Shown: piece after piece, positions 44,761-57,939 of the stretch | Position numbering within the stretch: position 1 is the first letter of the stretch | Layout of the letters: each line of letters begins with the position of its first letter | Assembly (NCBI GenBank): GCA_002914845.1 | Contig: JXTC01000009.1 | Span: 813,509 to 877,508 of the forward strand | Source: Trema orientale | Taxonomy: Eukaryota; Streptophyta; Magnoliopsida; Rosales; Cannabaceae | Direction of reading: 5' to 3' | DNA: 64,000 nucleotides | Notes under the pieces: generated by a model | Seen by the model: only the letters and a program-made list of their open reading frames with translations | Told to the model about the DNA's origin: nothing | Database searches by the model: none | Made by a program: the position numbers and the translations under genes

Positions 44761-46827
44761 ACTAACTTTCATAACTTTTTTATTACTATTTTTTTTTTCC
44801 CCTTTTTATGACTGATTCACATGATATGTGAAAAACCAAGTGTGAGATATATAAATAAGACTCATACAAGGGCGATCATGTTGGTTATTATAGTTTTTAT
44901 GAAAAAAAAAAAGGATTAATTTTTTATGAAAAGTATAATAATGTTAAAGAGGACTGTCAGTGCTTAGCACCAACATGAATAAAGTAATGAGGATATTAGA
45001 TTGGGTGTCACCGTGTCACTTCTATTGTTCGAGCTTTTGTTTCGCAGTATTGGGTTTTTTTTTTTTTTTTTTTTTTTAAGGGATGTTTGGGAGTAATTCT
45101 TTAGTTATAAACCTGTTAGCATTTATTTTTATAATCTGCTTTTTATCATTTGCTCATTTTCATAATGGTGAGTTTTACCTATTTAACATTTCATTCGTGA
45201 TATGAGAGATTCATCATAATTTATTCCTTGATATATAAGTAAACATGTTTTAATGAGAAATGGCACAATTGGTCCTTGATCTTCTTTTATTTTGGATCAA
45301 GAATTAGAAACATTTTTTTTTTTCACTCTAGGACTTGAAACCCATCCCCTCCTACATAGTTACAATACCCTATAAGTCTTAGATTAATTGAGCTAGCCAC
45401 ATTGACAATCTCTTGCCCATTTAAATTTAGACGATTTGATCATTGAATTCCTTAAATTTTTAATTTTGACAATTAAGTCTCTAGACTCGTATTTAGCTCG
45501 GAAAAAGGCCCAAATTGATAATAAATGTTAAATTCAAGTACAACTAGCTAAAATCACGTATCTAACTTTTTAATTTTCTAATCTTTCAAAAGGAAAAAAA
45601 AAAATGAAACCAGGATCAAATGTAAAGAACAAACCCTAAATCTTCATGGTGCTCTACTGCATTTTTAAAGAGCTTTGTAAAATTCCCTTCAAAACCCCCA
45701 AATCTAGAAAACTCATTAAAAATTTAAGGTGTCTTGACTTAAACCTCAAAAAAGAAGAAAAAATGTCTCAACTTAAATAATCAAGGGACTAAATGTGCAA
45801 TTAATATTTTTTTAAAAAAATAAAAATGCTAAACATCCTGATAAATTATGAGACACTATCAATTTTGACCTTTTTTTTAAATTCATGATCAAATAAGGGA
45901 CAAAATATATTATTTATAAAACCAGAATTTTGCTTTCAATGAAAATTTCGAAATTTCAAACTTTCTTCACATTCCCACTTCTAATAAAAAGCTCACTCTA
46001 GTCAAAAAGTTTTGACTAGGGTCGAATACAATATATATACACAAACATATATGCTAGACCTTTGTTCAACTACAATCCAAAACGAAACTTGACTATGGTT
46101 GAAATATTTGGACCGTAGTTGAAAACCCAAATCTAGGTTGTTAGTTGTTAGGATTGTGCTTTCGGAAGCAACGGTAGTGGCTTAAGCTCCAACGACCTAA
46201 TCAATCGTGGAATGAAGCTTCTAGTAGTAACCAATCCCAAATGCTTGACCACATAGGGTTTCCAATGCGCTTCCCATTCAAAGCCTCACTTCAATCAAAA
46301 CTCAAACTCAAAATCAATATAATAATGATTATATATATAGATATGTATATACCGATATGCCAAACATGAAGCCAGAGATGACCAAATTTTGGATGGAGAT
46401 GGTCGTAAGTTCAAGATTGCCAAGATGGCCGAAGAAGACTTAGTGATAGGGTCGAGCAGTGATTGGGACTGCACCGCCTCCGCGCCCCTAAATTTTTTGA
46501 AATTTCAAGTTTTACCTTATTATTCATTAAAATAACAAATTATATCCCTCATTTGCTTCCATAAATTTTGATATTTAAAAATTCACTCACATATCTCATT
46601 AAAAAAATCAATAATGCTCCTCATTTATGCTCATTGAATTTTAGAATTTTTAAACTTAACTTATATTATTTTTAAATATTTAAATTTTCCCACACTCTTA
46701 TGAAGAATTTTTCTTTGAAAATTTTATTTTTAATCATATGTTGATCCATATTAATTATGCGTGTTTCAAAATTTCTATTTTCAAGTTGTCTATTATATTA
46801 CTCAATTATAAGTTTGTTTGAAGAAAA
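44761..46827. other. Spacer 3' of the DUF547 gene
   Basis: AT-rich with poly(T) runs. A stretch near 45255-45490 (GGCACAATTGGTCCTTGAT, GACAATTAAGTCTCTAGACT) looks like half of an inverted-repeat element of the type at 18308. A more complex block at 46370-46490 has GC-rich words but no open frame I recognise. Confidence 0.4.
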
Positions 46828-47295
46828 GGGTTTTTGGCATGATTAGTTCCTGAATTTTTCGATAGTTTGCAATGTATCCCTTGAACTTTTTTTTTTGGCA
46901 ATTAGGACCCTGAATTTAGAATATTTAACATGATTAGCCCCTGAATTTTTCGTAGATTTGCAATGTATCTCCTGAACTTTTTTTTGTGGCAATTAGGACC
47001 CTAAATTTAGGATTTTTGGCATGATTAGTCCCTGAATTTTTCGCTAATTTGTAATATATCCCCTGAGTTATATGCAAATTTTTAAAAAATTAAAAAATAA
47101 ATTACAAATCAACGAAAAATTCAGGGGCAATCATGCCAAAAACTCTAAATTCAGGGTCTTAATTGCCAAAAATAAAAGTTCAGGGGATATATTGCCAAAA
47201 ATTCTAAATTCATGGTCCTAATTGCCAAAAAAAAAAGTTCAGGGGATACATTGCAAATCATCGAAAAATTCAGGGACTAATTATACCAAAAACCC
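46828..47295. mobile_element. 468-bp MULE-type MITE with repeated units in each arm
   Basis: Starts GGGTTTTTGGCATGATTAG and ends, reversed, GGGTTTTTGGTATAATTAG. It is flanked by a perfect 9-bp duplication TGAAGAAAA at 46819-46827 and 47296-47304. Each arm is itself built of two to three copies of a unit with CCTGAATTTTTCG, TTGCAATGTATCCCTTGAAC and GGCAATTAGGACCCTGAATT, so the whole can fold into a near-complete hairpin. Non-coding. Confidence 0.88.
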
Positions 47296-47296
47296 T

Positions 47297-47375
47297 GAAG
47301 AAAATGAAGAAAAAAATACAAAGTGAAAAAAAAAGGAAGAAAATGAAGAAAAAAATACAAAGTGAAAAAAAAAGG
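47297..47375. repeat. Purine-rich 39-bp tandem pair
   Basis: Two nearly identical copies of a unit with GAAGAAAATGAAG and ATACAAAGTGAAAA follow the MITE. The first unit overlaps the right target duplication, so the repeat may have grown from it. The 96-codon frame at 47304-47594 is produced by this repeat and is not called. Confidence 0.75.
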
Positions 47376-49750
47376 AAAAAGAAAACTAAATTTAACATTA
47401 CACCTTGCCCTCTTCCCCTCCACAGAAAAATGGCTCCGTGTACTGAGGGAGTATTGGGCTGCGGCGGTGAAAACAGTGGGATGTCATTAGTGTCGGAGAT
47501 GGAGGAGGAAGTAAAGGAGAGTTTTAGTCTTTATTGTTCCTCCTCTCTCACTGGGGTAATGATATATCTAAGTAATCTTAGATATGTGACATAATAATAA
47601 TGATTATTTTATTATAATATTTAATAGATGAGTCCATTCTATGATCATTATGAGGGTATTAATAGATTCATGGATAAAAACCTCATAAACTATCATAATA
47701 AAGTACTGGAATAATGTGAGTGACAAATAATGCATGGAGTAAAAAAAAAGTGTAAAAGTGTACCTAATATTGAAAAATAATATAATTACCGCATCATTTA
47801 AAATTAATTTTTCACATAATATTTTGTCAAATGTATAACAGTACTCTACCTTTAATGTAACATGTGCTGAATAGTAAGAACCAGTGTGTCTCCTACAAAA
47901 ACCAAGGGCGAGGTTCTGCGTGCGTATCCACAAAGGTCAACAAGGGAGGCATATTTTATTTTTGATACGAACAAGGAGGGCAGTGTTAAGGCCCCTTTAG
48001 CTAAAATTAAGGAAAAAAAGTTATGGAAACTTGTTTGACTTTATTTGTCCCGTATTGGGTACCTCGTTTAATCAATAATTAACTGGATGCTTATTATGCA
48101 TGTATTACTAATAGCTAGATAGTTTATAGATACTCTGTTAAAAATGATGACGATGACTCTTGTTTCTTGTCACATGTTGAATGATAGACATAGGAACCTC
48201 CATAATAAAAAACAAAGAAAAAGTGTTTAAATTAACAACAGTTCATGCTATTATTAAATCTATGAAAGTTATAAAATAACGAAATACTACATAGCTCAAT
48301 TTGAAAACATTTTTTCTTTTTTGGAGATGCAATTTGATGAAGACAATTGTTATGCTAAATTTTCATGAACTTATTTCTTTATGAGGAGTGCTACTGTCCT
48401 AGCACTCTAAAAAGGAAAAGAAATAAATAAGTGATAGTTAACAAAACCCTGTTTTAGCACATGATCTACAATTTGGTTTCTGAAAAAAGGAAAGAGAAAT
48501 TTTCTACCAGAGCAACACACCCCTTTTGGCACGGAATAAAATCAGAAGATCTGAGTTTTAAACTAAATTAGTAACCACTATTTCGGCTTTTGGAGTTTCA
48601 ATATTGTAATAATTTGATATCGAAAAGTCAAACACTTTGGTTAGAAGTAATTTTGGATTTTAGCCTACAACATGTAAATCTCACAACTTGTAATTTTTGA
48701 GTTTTTTAAGGAAAGTATTTAATCATCTTTCAATCTTTTAGTTTTTTGAAGTATTTAAGGGAGTTGAGATCGTTGTAAATTTCCGAGTAGTTTCTCTCGT
48801 TTGGCCTTTTTTGTTGAAAGATTAAAGTTAATTATGGTAACACCTCTTGCATCTAATAAGTAACAACATATTGAAATATCAATGAAATTTTCATCGCTTA
48901 TCTATCGTATTCTTTCAATTTAAACAATTAAATGCTATTTCAATAGAAGAATAAATTTAAAATTAATAAAAAATTAATGGTCAGAAGTAAAGGTATGGTG
49001 TTTGTGTAATTTTTATTTATTTATTTTTTGAATTTTATAGGGTGTTAATGTAATTTAATTTGGTTCCAAATTGTGTCATTGTAAGTTTAACATAAATTGA
49101 GAATATTCGTGTAATTGGCCGGGCCAAAAAAAAAAAGGAAAGATTTTGTAGTAGATTATATAAAAAGTTTCATTTTGATAAAATCAATTTCTTTCAGACA
49201 ATTATAACTTAGGGCTTCTTTACAAAATAACCTTTTTGGTAACCATTATTTTTTCAATAATATTTTTGCATAACTAGTCTTTTAAGTTATAAAATTAATT
49301 TAGAGACAAAAACACCGCTCATTGAGCTAAAAGATACATCGGATTGAGGAAATAAAGTAATTGCTTATAGTCATATCATTTGTTATATTATACTTGGCGA
49401 TACTACGACTTAGAATATGCATTTACTAAAATTGTTAAATGTGATAAATATTTTAGCAAATTTTTCTATAATTTAAAAGATACCATGTTGATCGCCACGT
49501 TCAGTTAGTGTATATTATAATTTTTTTAATGAAAAATTATAGTTTTTTGTTTTTTTTTTTTTTTTGTTTTGAAGAAAATGTAATCCTTTTTATTTAAAGC
49601 AAATAGGAAACATCCCCATAAACTGGACTAGCTGTACAATCTGGAATATAGTTTTTCTCAGAGTTCATTATTAACTAAATAAAATCTAGAGTATTTTCTC
49701 ATACTTCATCGTTAACTAGAACATATGCTATAATGGAACTTTCCAATGGC
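47376..49750. other. Spacer, nothing identified
   Basis: AT-rich; no gene or RNA seen. The 109-codon frame at 47604-47933 (-) has no recognisable domain and poor composition. Confidence 0.4.
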
Positions 49751-49754
49751 AATA

Positions 49755-50060
49755 GCTAAGGGGAACGAATGGTCTTGACAAGTCTCGACTAGGAGAACAT
49801 GAAGGTTGAGCGTAACATAAAGTTGTAAAGCCCTTCTGGACAACACAACATTCTGCAAAAAGCATCAAAAACAGCCCAATACGTATCTTGTATGTAGCTG
49901 CAGCTACCATTCCTGATCAATCGTCACCAACCACCACTCCAACCCCAGCACGAAAGAGACGCAAGCTTTATAGAAGCATCTAAATTCAACTTTAGATTTC
50001 CAACTCGTGGGGGTTTGCCACTTACAGAGTTGAGGTAGACTATCCCCGGCAATTGGTGGC
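49755..50060 (-). pseudogene. LINE-type RNase H (RVT_3) domain remnant
   Basis: On the reverse strand, a piece reading GKPPRVGNLKLNLDAS is followed, after a frameshift, by MVAAATYKIRIGLF and, in shifted frames, by an ALREGL-like segment (QKGFTTLCYAQP in the open frame). This matches the layout of the RNase H domain at the end of plant non-LTR retroelements (a KLN.DA opening, then GMV.AA). The ORF2 reverse transcriptase is absent. Very short and decayed, so confidence is moderate. Confidence 0.5.
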
Positions 50061-50625
50061 ATTTACTTGAAGATGAAGACAATTCACATAGTACAAGATA
50101 TTAAGAAGTTGGATACTAACATTATGAATGAAAAGCAAAGTATATATTACTTCCAAAAAAAAAAAAAAGAAAAGTATATTGAAAGACACCTTATATATTA
50201 AAAACAAAGTACACTATGACCTAAGAAAAAAAGTTATTTGTTTAAACAAAAGTAAAAACAAATATTATTAACATTTAGTACGGTCATTAAATTGCGAATA
50301 TCATTATAATACTTAACTTGCCGTTTTAGACGTTGGAGAGGCCAAAACTGCGGAAAAAGAAAAAAAGAAAAGAAATTTGAAAAAAAAGAAAATGGAAAGG
50401 AAAAATCAAAGTGTATATATAGAGAAAAAGTCAGGAAAAAGGTCAGGCGGTACAGTCTGACTCTGACCTATCCCCCACTGCCCCTCACAATCCAGCTACT
50501 ACTATATTTTGCATTAGCATACGCCTCTCATCTGCTTACGCGAGGCCCGACCTCCTTTCCTCCGGACTCCAACCCCTCTTCATTCCAATCCACTTTTTGA
50601 TTCTCCTTTTAAATCCGAACCCCAA
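50061..50625. other. Spacer upstream of the TRF-like gene
   Basis: Purine-rich in 50340-50410 with AAAAAGAAAA words, then the proximal promoter region. No gene seen. Confidence 0.4.
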
Positions 50626-50629
50626 AATA

Positions 50630-50703
50630 ATTATATAAAAAGCCCAAAATAATAAAAAATTAGATAAATAAATAAAACCTCGTAAATGCTCTCGCTCACG
50701 CTT

Positions 50704-50738
<35 letters not shown>

Positions 50739-50765
50739 CTCTCTCTCTCGCTCTCTCTCTCTCGC
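50630..50765 (+). promoter_or_regulatory. Putative TATA box and (CA)n(CT)n leader of the TRF-like gene
   Basis: TATATAAAAAG at about 50631-50642 sits some 60 bp before a pure (CA)n run followed by (CT)n, about 50705-50763. Pyrimidine-rich leaders are common in plants. The leader seems to continue to about 50890 or 50990, where GT sites allow splicing; the coding start is 52002. The short frames that cover the repeat are shadows. Confidence 0.55.
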
Positions 50766-52001
50766 TCTAGCTCACCAAAACACTTTCCCTCCTTTTCCAC
50801 CTCTTCCCTCTCTTTCTCTCTCCTTACTCTCGCTCCTTTCGTCTTCTGGGTTCCTCGAATTCTCTCCTCCTTTCTCTTAAACCATTGAAATGTGGTAATC
50901 TCTCTTCTTTTCTTCTCTTCTTCTGGAAAACAAGGCTCTCGCGGTTTGGTACAGTGGAGTTTCAGCTCATTTCTCCGGTTATTGCATGAGGTATATTTCT
51001 TTTTTTTTTTTTTTTTGATGTTTTTGCTTCTGGGTTTTCTGCATTTTCTGATATGAAGTCCCTTATTTTGACATTATTGGTTACTGTTATGCTTAATATT
51101 TTTGTATTTGTGTCTTGTAGTTCCTTTATTGTGCTAAAATTTTTGTTCTTGTTCTGCTTTGTGGATAAAATCCGAGTTTTATATGTGTTTCTGGTTTTTG
51201 TTGCTAATTTCCCATCTGGGTTATGTTTGAATACGGATAATATGATAGGGTGTTTGTATTGTTTTGCATGGTCTTTTATTTTTTATTTTTCCTAGTTAAG
51301 GGGGTGGGTTTTGGTGTGTTAGTAAGTGGGTGAGACATTGAAGTGATAGAAGGGACATTCTTTCAGGGTTTTTTTGGTTGCCAGTTTGGAGCTAAGTGAC
51401 CCCACTGAGTTTTCTTATAATTAATGTTTATAGGATAAGATTGGAAGCAACGAAATGACAAACTCGACTGATTTCAGTAGAACTCTTGGGTATAATCGAT
51501 TTAGGGAACACTAGAAAGTGTGCGTGGTGTATTCACTTGATAATCGATAGGATTATTATTTTTTTTTTTTGGGAAAATAATTTGTCACCCTCTCCTTCAG
51601 ATGAGGCTCTTAAAGCATGAGTCTTTACTGCCTTAACAAATGATTTGGATAGCAATTTGAATATCTTATTATTGACGTTAGAAATGTTCCCCTTATTATT
51701 GATTTGGAAGTATGGGTTTATGTTCTGACGTTTACTAAATATCAATATTGTTGCCTTGTATTTTCTCTGCTTTTTGCCGGAATCAAACTTTATGTTTCTC
51801 CAGTCTTGTGTAATACATTATTTGAACTTTTTCTGAAAGCTTATTGGAAGCGATCATTATACTTAATTTTGCTTCTTGATTCCTTGTGTCGTGGAATTTT
51901 CATGCTCACTGCTTATAGGTTGTCAGGTAGAGGAAAAATTCGGGATTGCACTGCATACATCATCTTGAGAATTTTCTGGTAACTTCTAAAGATTTACAAC
52001 G

Positions 52002-55000
52002 ATGTTCTCCTGTAAGCCTTATGAGGTATGTATAGTTTTCATAATAGATATTAAACAAACTTATTCTTTGCTTTCCTATTCTGAGCATTTCTCCATATCA
52101 ACATTGCTAGAGAACATAAATTAATTTTAGAATACCATTAAATTTTTTAATGAACTTCTTGGCTGTAACGGTCGCTAGCTTAGCTTATTATATAACTAGT
52201 CTAGGAAGGTTTCCCATACTATTCACCAAACAAAGCCTTTAGTTACTTTACAACCTGATGATATTTAAACTCTCGAGTTGAAAAGGTAATAACAGACCCT
52301 TTTTAGGATTTGACCGAGTGTATTTTGATTTATGACATCACTCCATGTGGTAGGATTAACTGAAAGGTTGGAGAAAGATAGAATAAAATAATCACGAGTT
52401 TATCAACAAGCTTAAGGTGTAGTAATTATTTTGGATTTCAGTTTTTAGTTTAATGCTGGTAAAAATGCTTCCACTTAAGTTGTAGACTTACCACTCTTTC
52501 TTGAAGCCACCATTCTCATAGTATAATCATTTGACGTAAGCTAAATGTAATTTGCTGCAGTTGTTCTTAAATGGATACTAATATACATTCTAAATGATTT
52601 TCTCCTGTTTCATTGTTATTTTCTTTTCCAATAATTGGAGATTCTTGTGCATTAGCTTTGTATGACAGTTTCTATTCCTTTTCTGTAGGTTGACTCAGAT
52701 ATGCCTATTTTCCCAGTCTCAGAAGATGAACCTTTGGGCTTGGAGCATTTTTTGGTAGAACCTTTACATAAAGAGGACTGGGTTGGTGATCTCCTAGATT
52801 TGGATGCATTCCAAATTGAGAAATGCTTTAATATTGAAGATATTTCAGGCACTTTTGATTACGATCAGATAAAACCTGATGCTGGTAGGGTACTTTCTCT
52901 ATCCCATTTCAATTTGCACATTTGACTTTGTTGAACATAGATTAGTTCACAGGATGTTTTCCTTTGGAAAATCTTTGATTTTTCTGTTCCAATTAGGTGA
53001 TAGATGTAAATGGCGTTAGTTTGACAATCAAGGTTTCCATTTTATCTTTTTATATATAGTACATATAACCCAGAATCTGCTTTATTTATGTATACTTTAC
53101 AAAATCCCTTTTATAGAGGTTTGTAGATTGACGTCCCTGCATATCCTTCCCTTTAGAGTGATATACAGATGGCATATGTTCTTGCTCAGTGTTAGGAGTT
53201 TTTAACTTTTCTCCTGTTACGGGGGATGCATATATTATAATAGAAGAAAGTTTCAGTTTTGCAGAAATACACATTTTCTTTATCAATTTTGCATTCCAGT
53301 TCGTATTTTAATAAAAAAATTTAGAAATTCTGTGTCTATGTGAGTGCCCAGAACAGCACAAGCTGATGCCAGAATTTAAGAATATGAGATGAAATGGTTA
53401 TTGAAGAACAATAACTCGTTCACCCAGATATTTAATAGAAAGCTAACTTATGCAGATTCTTTGTCATGAACTTTTCATTCTAGGAAGAGAGGTCTGAATG
53501 GCATGGTGTGGTCATTCCTTTTACTAGTACTGGTGATTAATGTATGAATTGAGGTGCTACTGTTGAATTGCTGTGTACAGATCTTCACTGCCACTTCATT
53601 GTTTGTGGTGTTTGGTATTTTAATTCATTTACTTTGATTCATTTTAAGTTCTATTGTATATTCTCTTGCAGATACTGCTTACCCTAAGCTTACGAAAGGA
53701 GAGGGGGAAAACCCAAAAGTATGTACTATTTGCAATAGTAAATTATGTCATTTGCTTTACCAGTGTAGTTATGCTTACAAGAGATTTATTAATGAAAAAT
53801 GAATGTTTCTGCCATTTGAGGCATCCTATCAATATGATTGAGAGTTCTCTATTTGTATTTACTATTTATTTAACCAAGAGGATTCCTATGCTAAAATCGA
53901 CCTGGAAGAAGATATAGCACCTCGTTGGTTTTTGCAGTATATTTCATTTTTGTGAACCTTCTGAATTCGGACACTAATTTCCTTTGTTCGTTTTGGTTTT
54001 GTTTTGATTTATTTGGCTGGACTTTTTTTTTTAAAAAAACCTTTGTGGGGCTCAAGCTACAGTTCTATCTTATCCTCCATGGATTCATGGTTTATCTCTT
54101 TATGGTATTCTTAAATTCTTGTTTGGAGTAAGTTAATGTTAGACAACTTATCTGTTTGCTCGGTTATTCTTATGTGCATTTATCAGTATACAGGAAGGTA
54201 CAAGACTTCTTTTGTTTTTCTTGTGCCCTATCTTCACTCCCCTGCCTTTTTGTTACCACTTTCTTGGTCTTTTGGCTTAGATAAGGTGCTTTTAGTAGTA
54301 AACTTGTTTCCAATTTATACTTTTCACGACCTGATAAGAGGTTAGTGAGGTCTATACCTTTTATAACTCAGGCTTCTAACATGGGAAGGTTTACTCATCA
54401 ATGCGCTTTTGTCCATTGATTAATGTGGGTGGGTGGGTCATCCTTTTAAAATCAGTTTGCCTAAAACTTGTCTGCACATCCGTAACTGTTGTAGTTGTCC
54501 TTATCTATCTTCTAGCCAACTGTTCAGAGCGTGATTTGTTTCTACTTTTTATATATAAGCATTAAGCCACAAACTTTATCAGAAATTTCTCTTGACACTG
54601 CTTTGACCAGTGATGCATTTGTAGTTCAAGAAATCTTTAATAACATTCAGAACATTAATGCACATGGTGTCTGTTTGCCAGCATCTAATACGAGTGTATC
54701 TTTCTCTTGATAAAGTGTATGTGTAAATATAGTTTTGTCTTGGCACTAAAACTAAGGTTTTCTGTTTCTGGGCTGTGTGAGCGTCATTTCAGAGGAGAAT
54801 TTTGTTTCATGATTTTAGAGGATGATTTTCTCTCTTTCGATTGGAGTGATGACTCAACCTTCCAAATTTAGCTGCATTTTCACATGAAAGTTGTTTATGC
54901 TTTGTTCAGTGATTTTTTCTTTCAAGCACTGACTACAAATATGTACAGCTATCAGAAGTTTTATTTGTTTGTTTTCCCTCTCTTTCATAGATGTCTTCTG

Positions 55001-57939
55001 AGAAGTCGCAAGGCATCAATATTAGTGTTCATGAAGAGTATCCTACTGGTAAGTCTGCTTAGAGAAGTTGTCTTTACGAAGTTAGTTTCATTGTATTGCT
55101 CTTTCACTCTTAATTTATGAAAGCTTCCTTTTCCCCCTTTGGGTAGATACCAAGTGTACTGATGAAGCTTGCAACTTGGATTTTAGCACCTGCAAAGAAT
55201 CTTGTTTGGGAAATGGTGGACTAGAAAACCAATTCCAAGGTTCCCTTAAAGGAGACTCTGGTGATGCGATGGTAGACTTAACTTCTACAAATATCCCAAT
55301 GCTAAAGTATACAAACAACCATCGATCTTCTTTTCTTGACCAAGTCGCGGCCAAAGAATTACATGAGGCCTTTAAGAACATGTCTGGACAAGAATCATTC
55401 GTAACTGACAAGAACTGGCCAAAGAAAGATGATTTATATGGTTTTGAGAACTATGCTGAGTTGGACAGTATGAAGCTCTTGAAAGTTGATGCAAATTCTA
55501 TTGTAAAAGAAGGTGAAACTTCATTCTCATCCCTTGTTGAGTACTCTGGAGGTGTCACTGGCCTTGTGACAGGAGCATTAAATAATGAAAGGATGTCACA
55601 GAACCAGAAGAGGAAGAGAGTAGATGGTTGTGAATCTTTGAAGACAACTTCTGATTTTAAAGTTGAAATCAGTTCCTTAGATGAAGGAGATAAAGCAGGA
55701 CTACTTGTCTCACCAAAGAGATCTCGAAAGCCACCTAGGAGATATATTGAAGAATCACTGGATTATGAAACGAAATCTCATAATAGAAAATGCGGAATAG
55801 GCAGAAAGTCTAAGGATAGGAATCTGCATGATAGGTATCAGAAGTATAATTGGCAGCAGGAATTTCAAGCGGAAGAACTGGTTTATGAGGATGATTCTTT
55901 CAATGGAGGGTGCATTCAAGTTCCTTTTGGTCTTCCAATGGAAAAAGACCACCCAAAGAAAAACAAATTGTCTCCGGTAAGTATTGTTATTTTGAGGTTT
56001 TTGTCAGGAGTTGTTATATAGTCAATTTCCAACTTCACAAGATCACTGTTCGAATATCCTGATCCCGGAAGTCAAAATGTTTGATGAAAAAGCCACTGCA
56101 CTTCAGATTCCATGGTCATTTAGGCAGTCTATTTTCTGTGTCTTGTGACCAAGGAATGATGAAATTTATGATAAGCAGCGAACAGTTGAAAAGAGTATAG
56201 AAACATTTATATCTTGTCATGTTATCTTTTGGTACAATGTAATATTCTGCAGAGATATGTTTAGGCTTTTCTTTTATATTTGTGTTTAAAGTCAAAAGAC
56301 ATTTAGCTTATTGAGCAAATAGTTTATTTTCCTTCTTGATTGACAATGTGAATAACACAAGGGTCTTTGTTCGAAGCATTGTGTGTCATTATACTATGGT
56401 TTTTATCTGCTGCTGCTGCTGGATTTTGTTTTCCATTTTTGTATAAAATGCCTTTATTATCTATTATTTAATCCAGGGCTTTGAAGATTCCAAGGACAAT
56501 GGACTTTTAGATCCAAAAGAGAAACTTGATATAGAGCCTCTTTTGGTTGAATCCCAGGAAGACATTTCTGAGGACGAGTGTTTTGTGAGGAGTCATACTC
56601 TAAAAGGTAATGGTCGGAGAAAACGTCATATATCATGGACTCCTGAGGAAGTGGTGAAGTTAGTTGAAGGTGTTTCTCAGTGTGGAGTGGGAAAATGGAC
56701 TGAAATAAAGAGACTACTGTTTTCATCGTCTTCACATCGTACATCTGTTGATCTCAAGGTACTTCACAACATATTAGTTCATAAATAATGATACTCTATC
56801 TTTGGATCTGCAGTTAATTTTGATTCTTTTCTTCTGGGTTTCAGGACAAATGGCGAAATCTGTTAAGGGCTAGCTGCACTCAATTGCAGATAAAGGAAAA
56901 GGTGAGGCTAAAATTAGTTTTATGCTATCTTTTTTTCTGTTCACTCGTGAAGTATTTATGATGGATCAAAAAATTAGGCAATAGTTTCAGTTTATATTAT
57001 TCAATATCCGATTTGTATATGATGATTACATATGTTAGACATTCGCGCATTCATCTGTGAGGTTATAGGTTGCAATCTCATAATACTCATGATGGTCTAA
57101 AGAGAATCGTGTATGTAGTAACTACAATCAATCAATAACACAATATTTAATTACAAAAGCTACTACAATACAAACTTAATGACGTGGACATGGAATATAA
57201 TATATTAAAAAATTATATTATTGTTATTTAGCATTATTTAGATTTATTATTAGGTGATAGTTAATTTTGCGTAAATTAGATTTTTGTGTCCTATATTTAT
57301 CAGTTTCCTAGTTGTGTTTAATTACGTATCTATAAATATGTTTAGTTATGTAATTGTTTTCAGACTATGATGACTATGATGAATTAATGAATGATTATTG
57401 AATTTCTCCTCCTATGGATCTCTTAGAGGATCTCTCTCTAAGTTCTTATTTTGATTTTCTATTGTTTTTCTACCCGTTTATTTATTTCAGTCTAATTCTC
57501 TCCCTTTATTCTATTCTATCTCCAATCTATTTTATTTCTTTTTTTTTTTAAAGGTAATCTATCTGATTTTTTTATCTAGCTATTCTACCAATTTTCTTGC
57601 TAGTCTTTTTATTTTCTCTATCTTTTCTCATCTTATCCTACATCACTTTTCATTCTAGCCTTTGGCACATTAGTACTAATAGTATGAGCTACTGTTGGCG
57701 CTTACTATTGCATTTATTTGTTCGCTTATCCCATTAAGTTTATGCAGGTTGAGCAAAATCGAAAGCAAACATCTTCGAATTATGTACCAGAGTCTATTCT
57801 GTGCCGTGTTAGGGAGTTGGCCGTCATCTATCCGTATCCGAGAGATAGTCGGTCAAAAGTTTCTTGTACTGTTCCAGCGGTCTCATCTTTCCCGGCCAGC
57901 ACCCCCAGTGCATTAGTCCCACTGCCAACTGCTGTCTAA
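52002..57939 (+). CDS. TRF-like (TRFL) single-Myb telobox protein, eight coding exons
   Basis: Coding exons: 52002-52025, 52689-52884, 53672-53718, 54991-55048, 55147-55976, 56477-56758, 56845-56901 and 57748-57939; all GT-AG and in phase, giving 561 residues. The start MFSCKPYE joins to VDSDMPIFPVSEDEPLGLEH. The middle is acidic and low in known domains, with a basic KRSRKPPRRY stretch in the large exon. The Myb repeat (about residues 434-493) reads KRHISWTPEEVVKLVEGV, GVGKWTEIKRLLF, then VDLKDKWRNLLRAS across an exon border, with Trp at 439, 459 and 482. The VDLKDKWRN box is the telobox found in telomere-repeat binding proteins. The closest I recall are Arabidopsis TRFL3/TRFL6, so a nuclear DNA-binding role is likely; actual telomere binding is not shown. 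Intact. Confidence 0.9.

Noticed and set aside
46370..46490. Possible gene fragment with GC-rich words
   Set aside because: No continuous frame on either strand and no recognised motif.
47304..47594. 96-codon Lys-rich frame
   Set aside because: Starts inside a purine-rich tandem repeat and has no domain; probably fortuitous.
50686..50880. Short frames of His/Thr, Ser/Leu or Cys/Val repeats
   Set aside because: Translations of the (CA)n(CT)n microsatellite.
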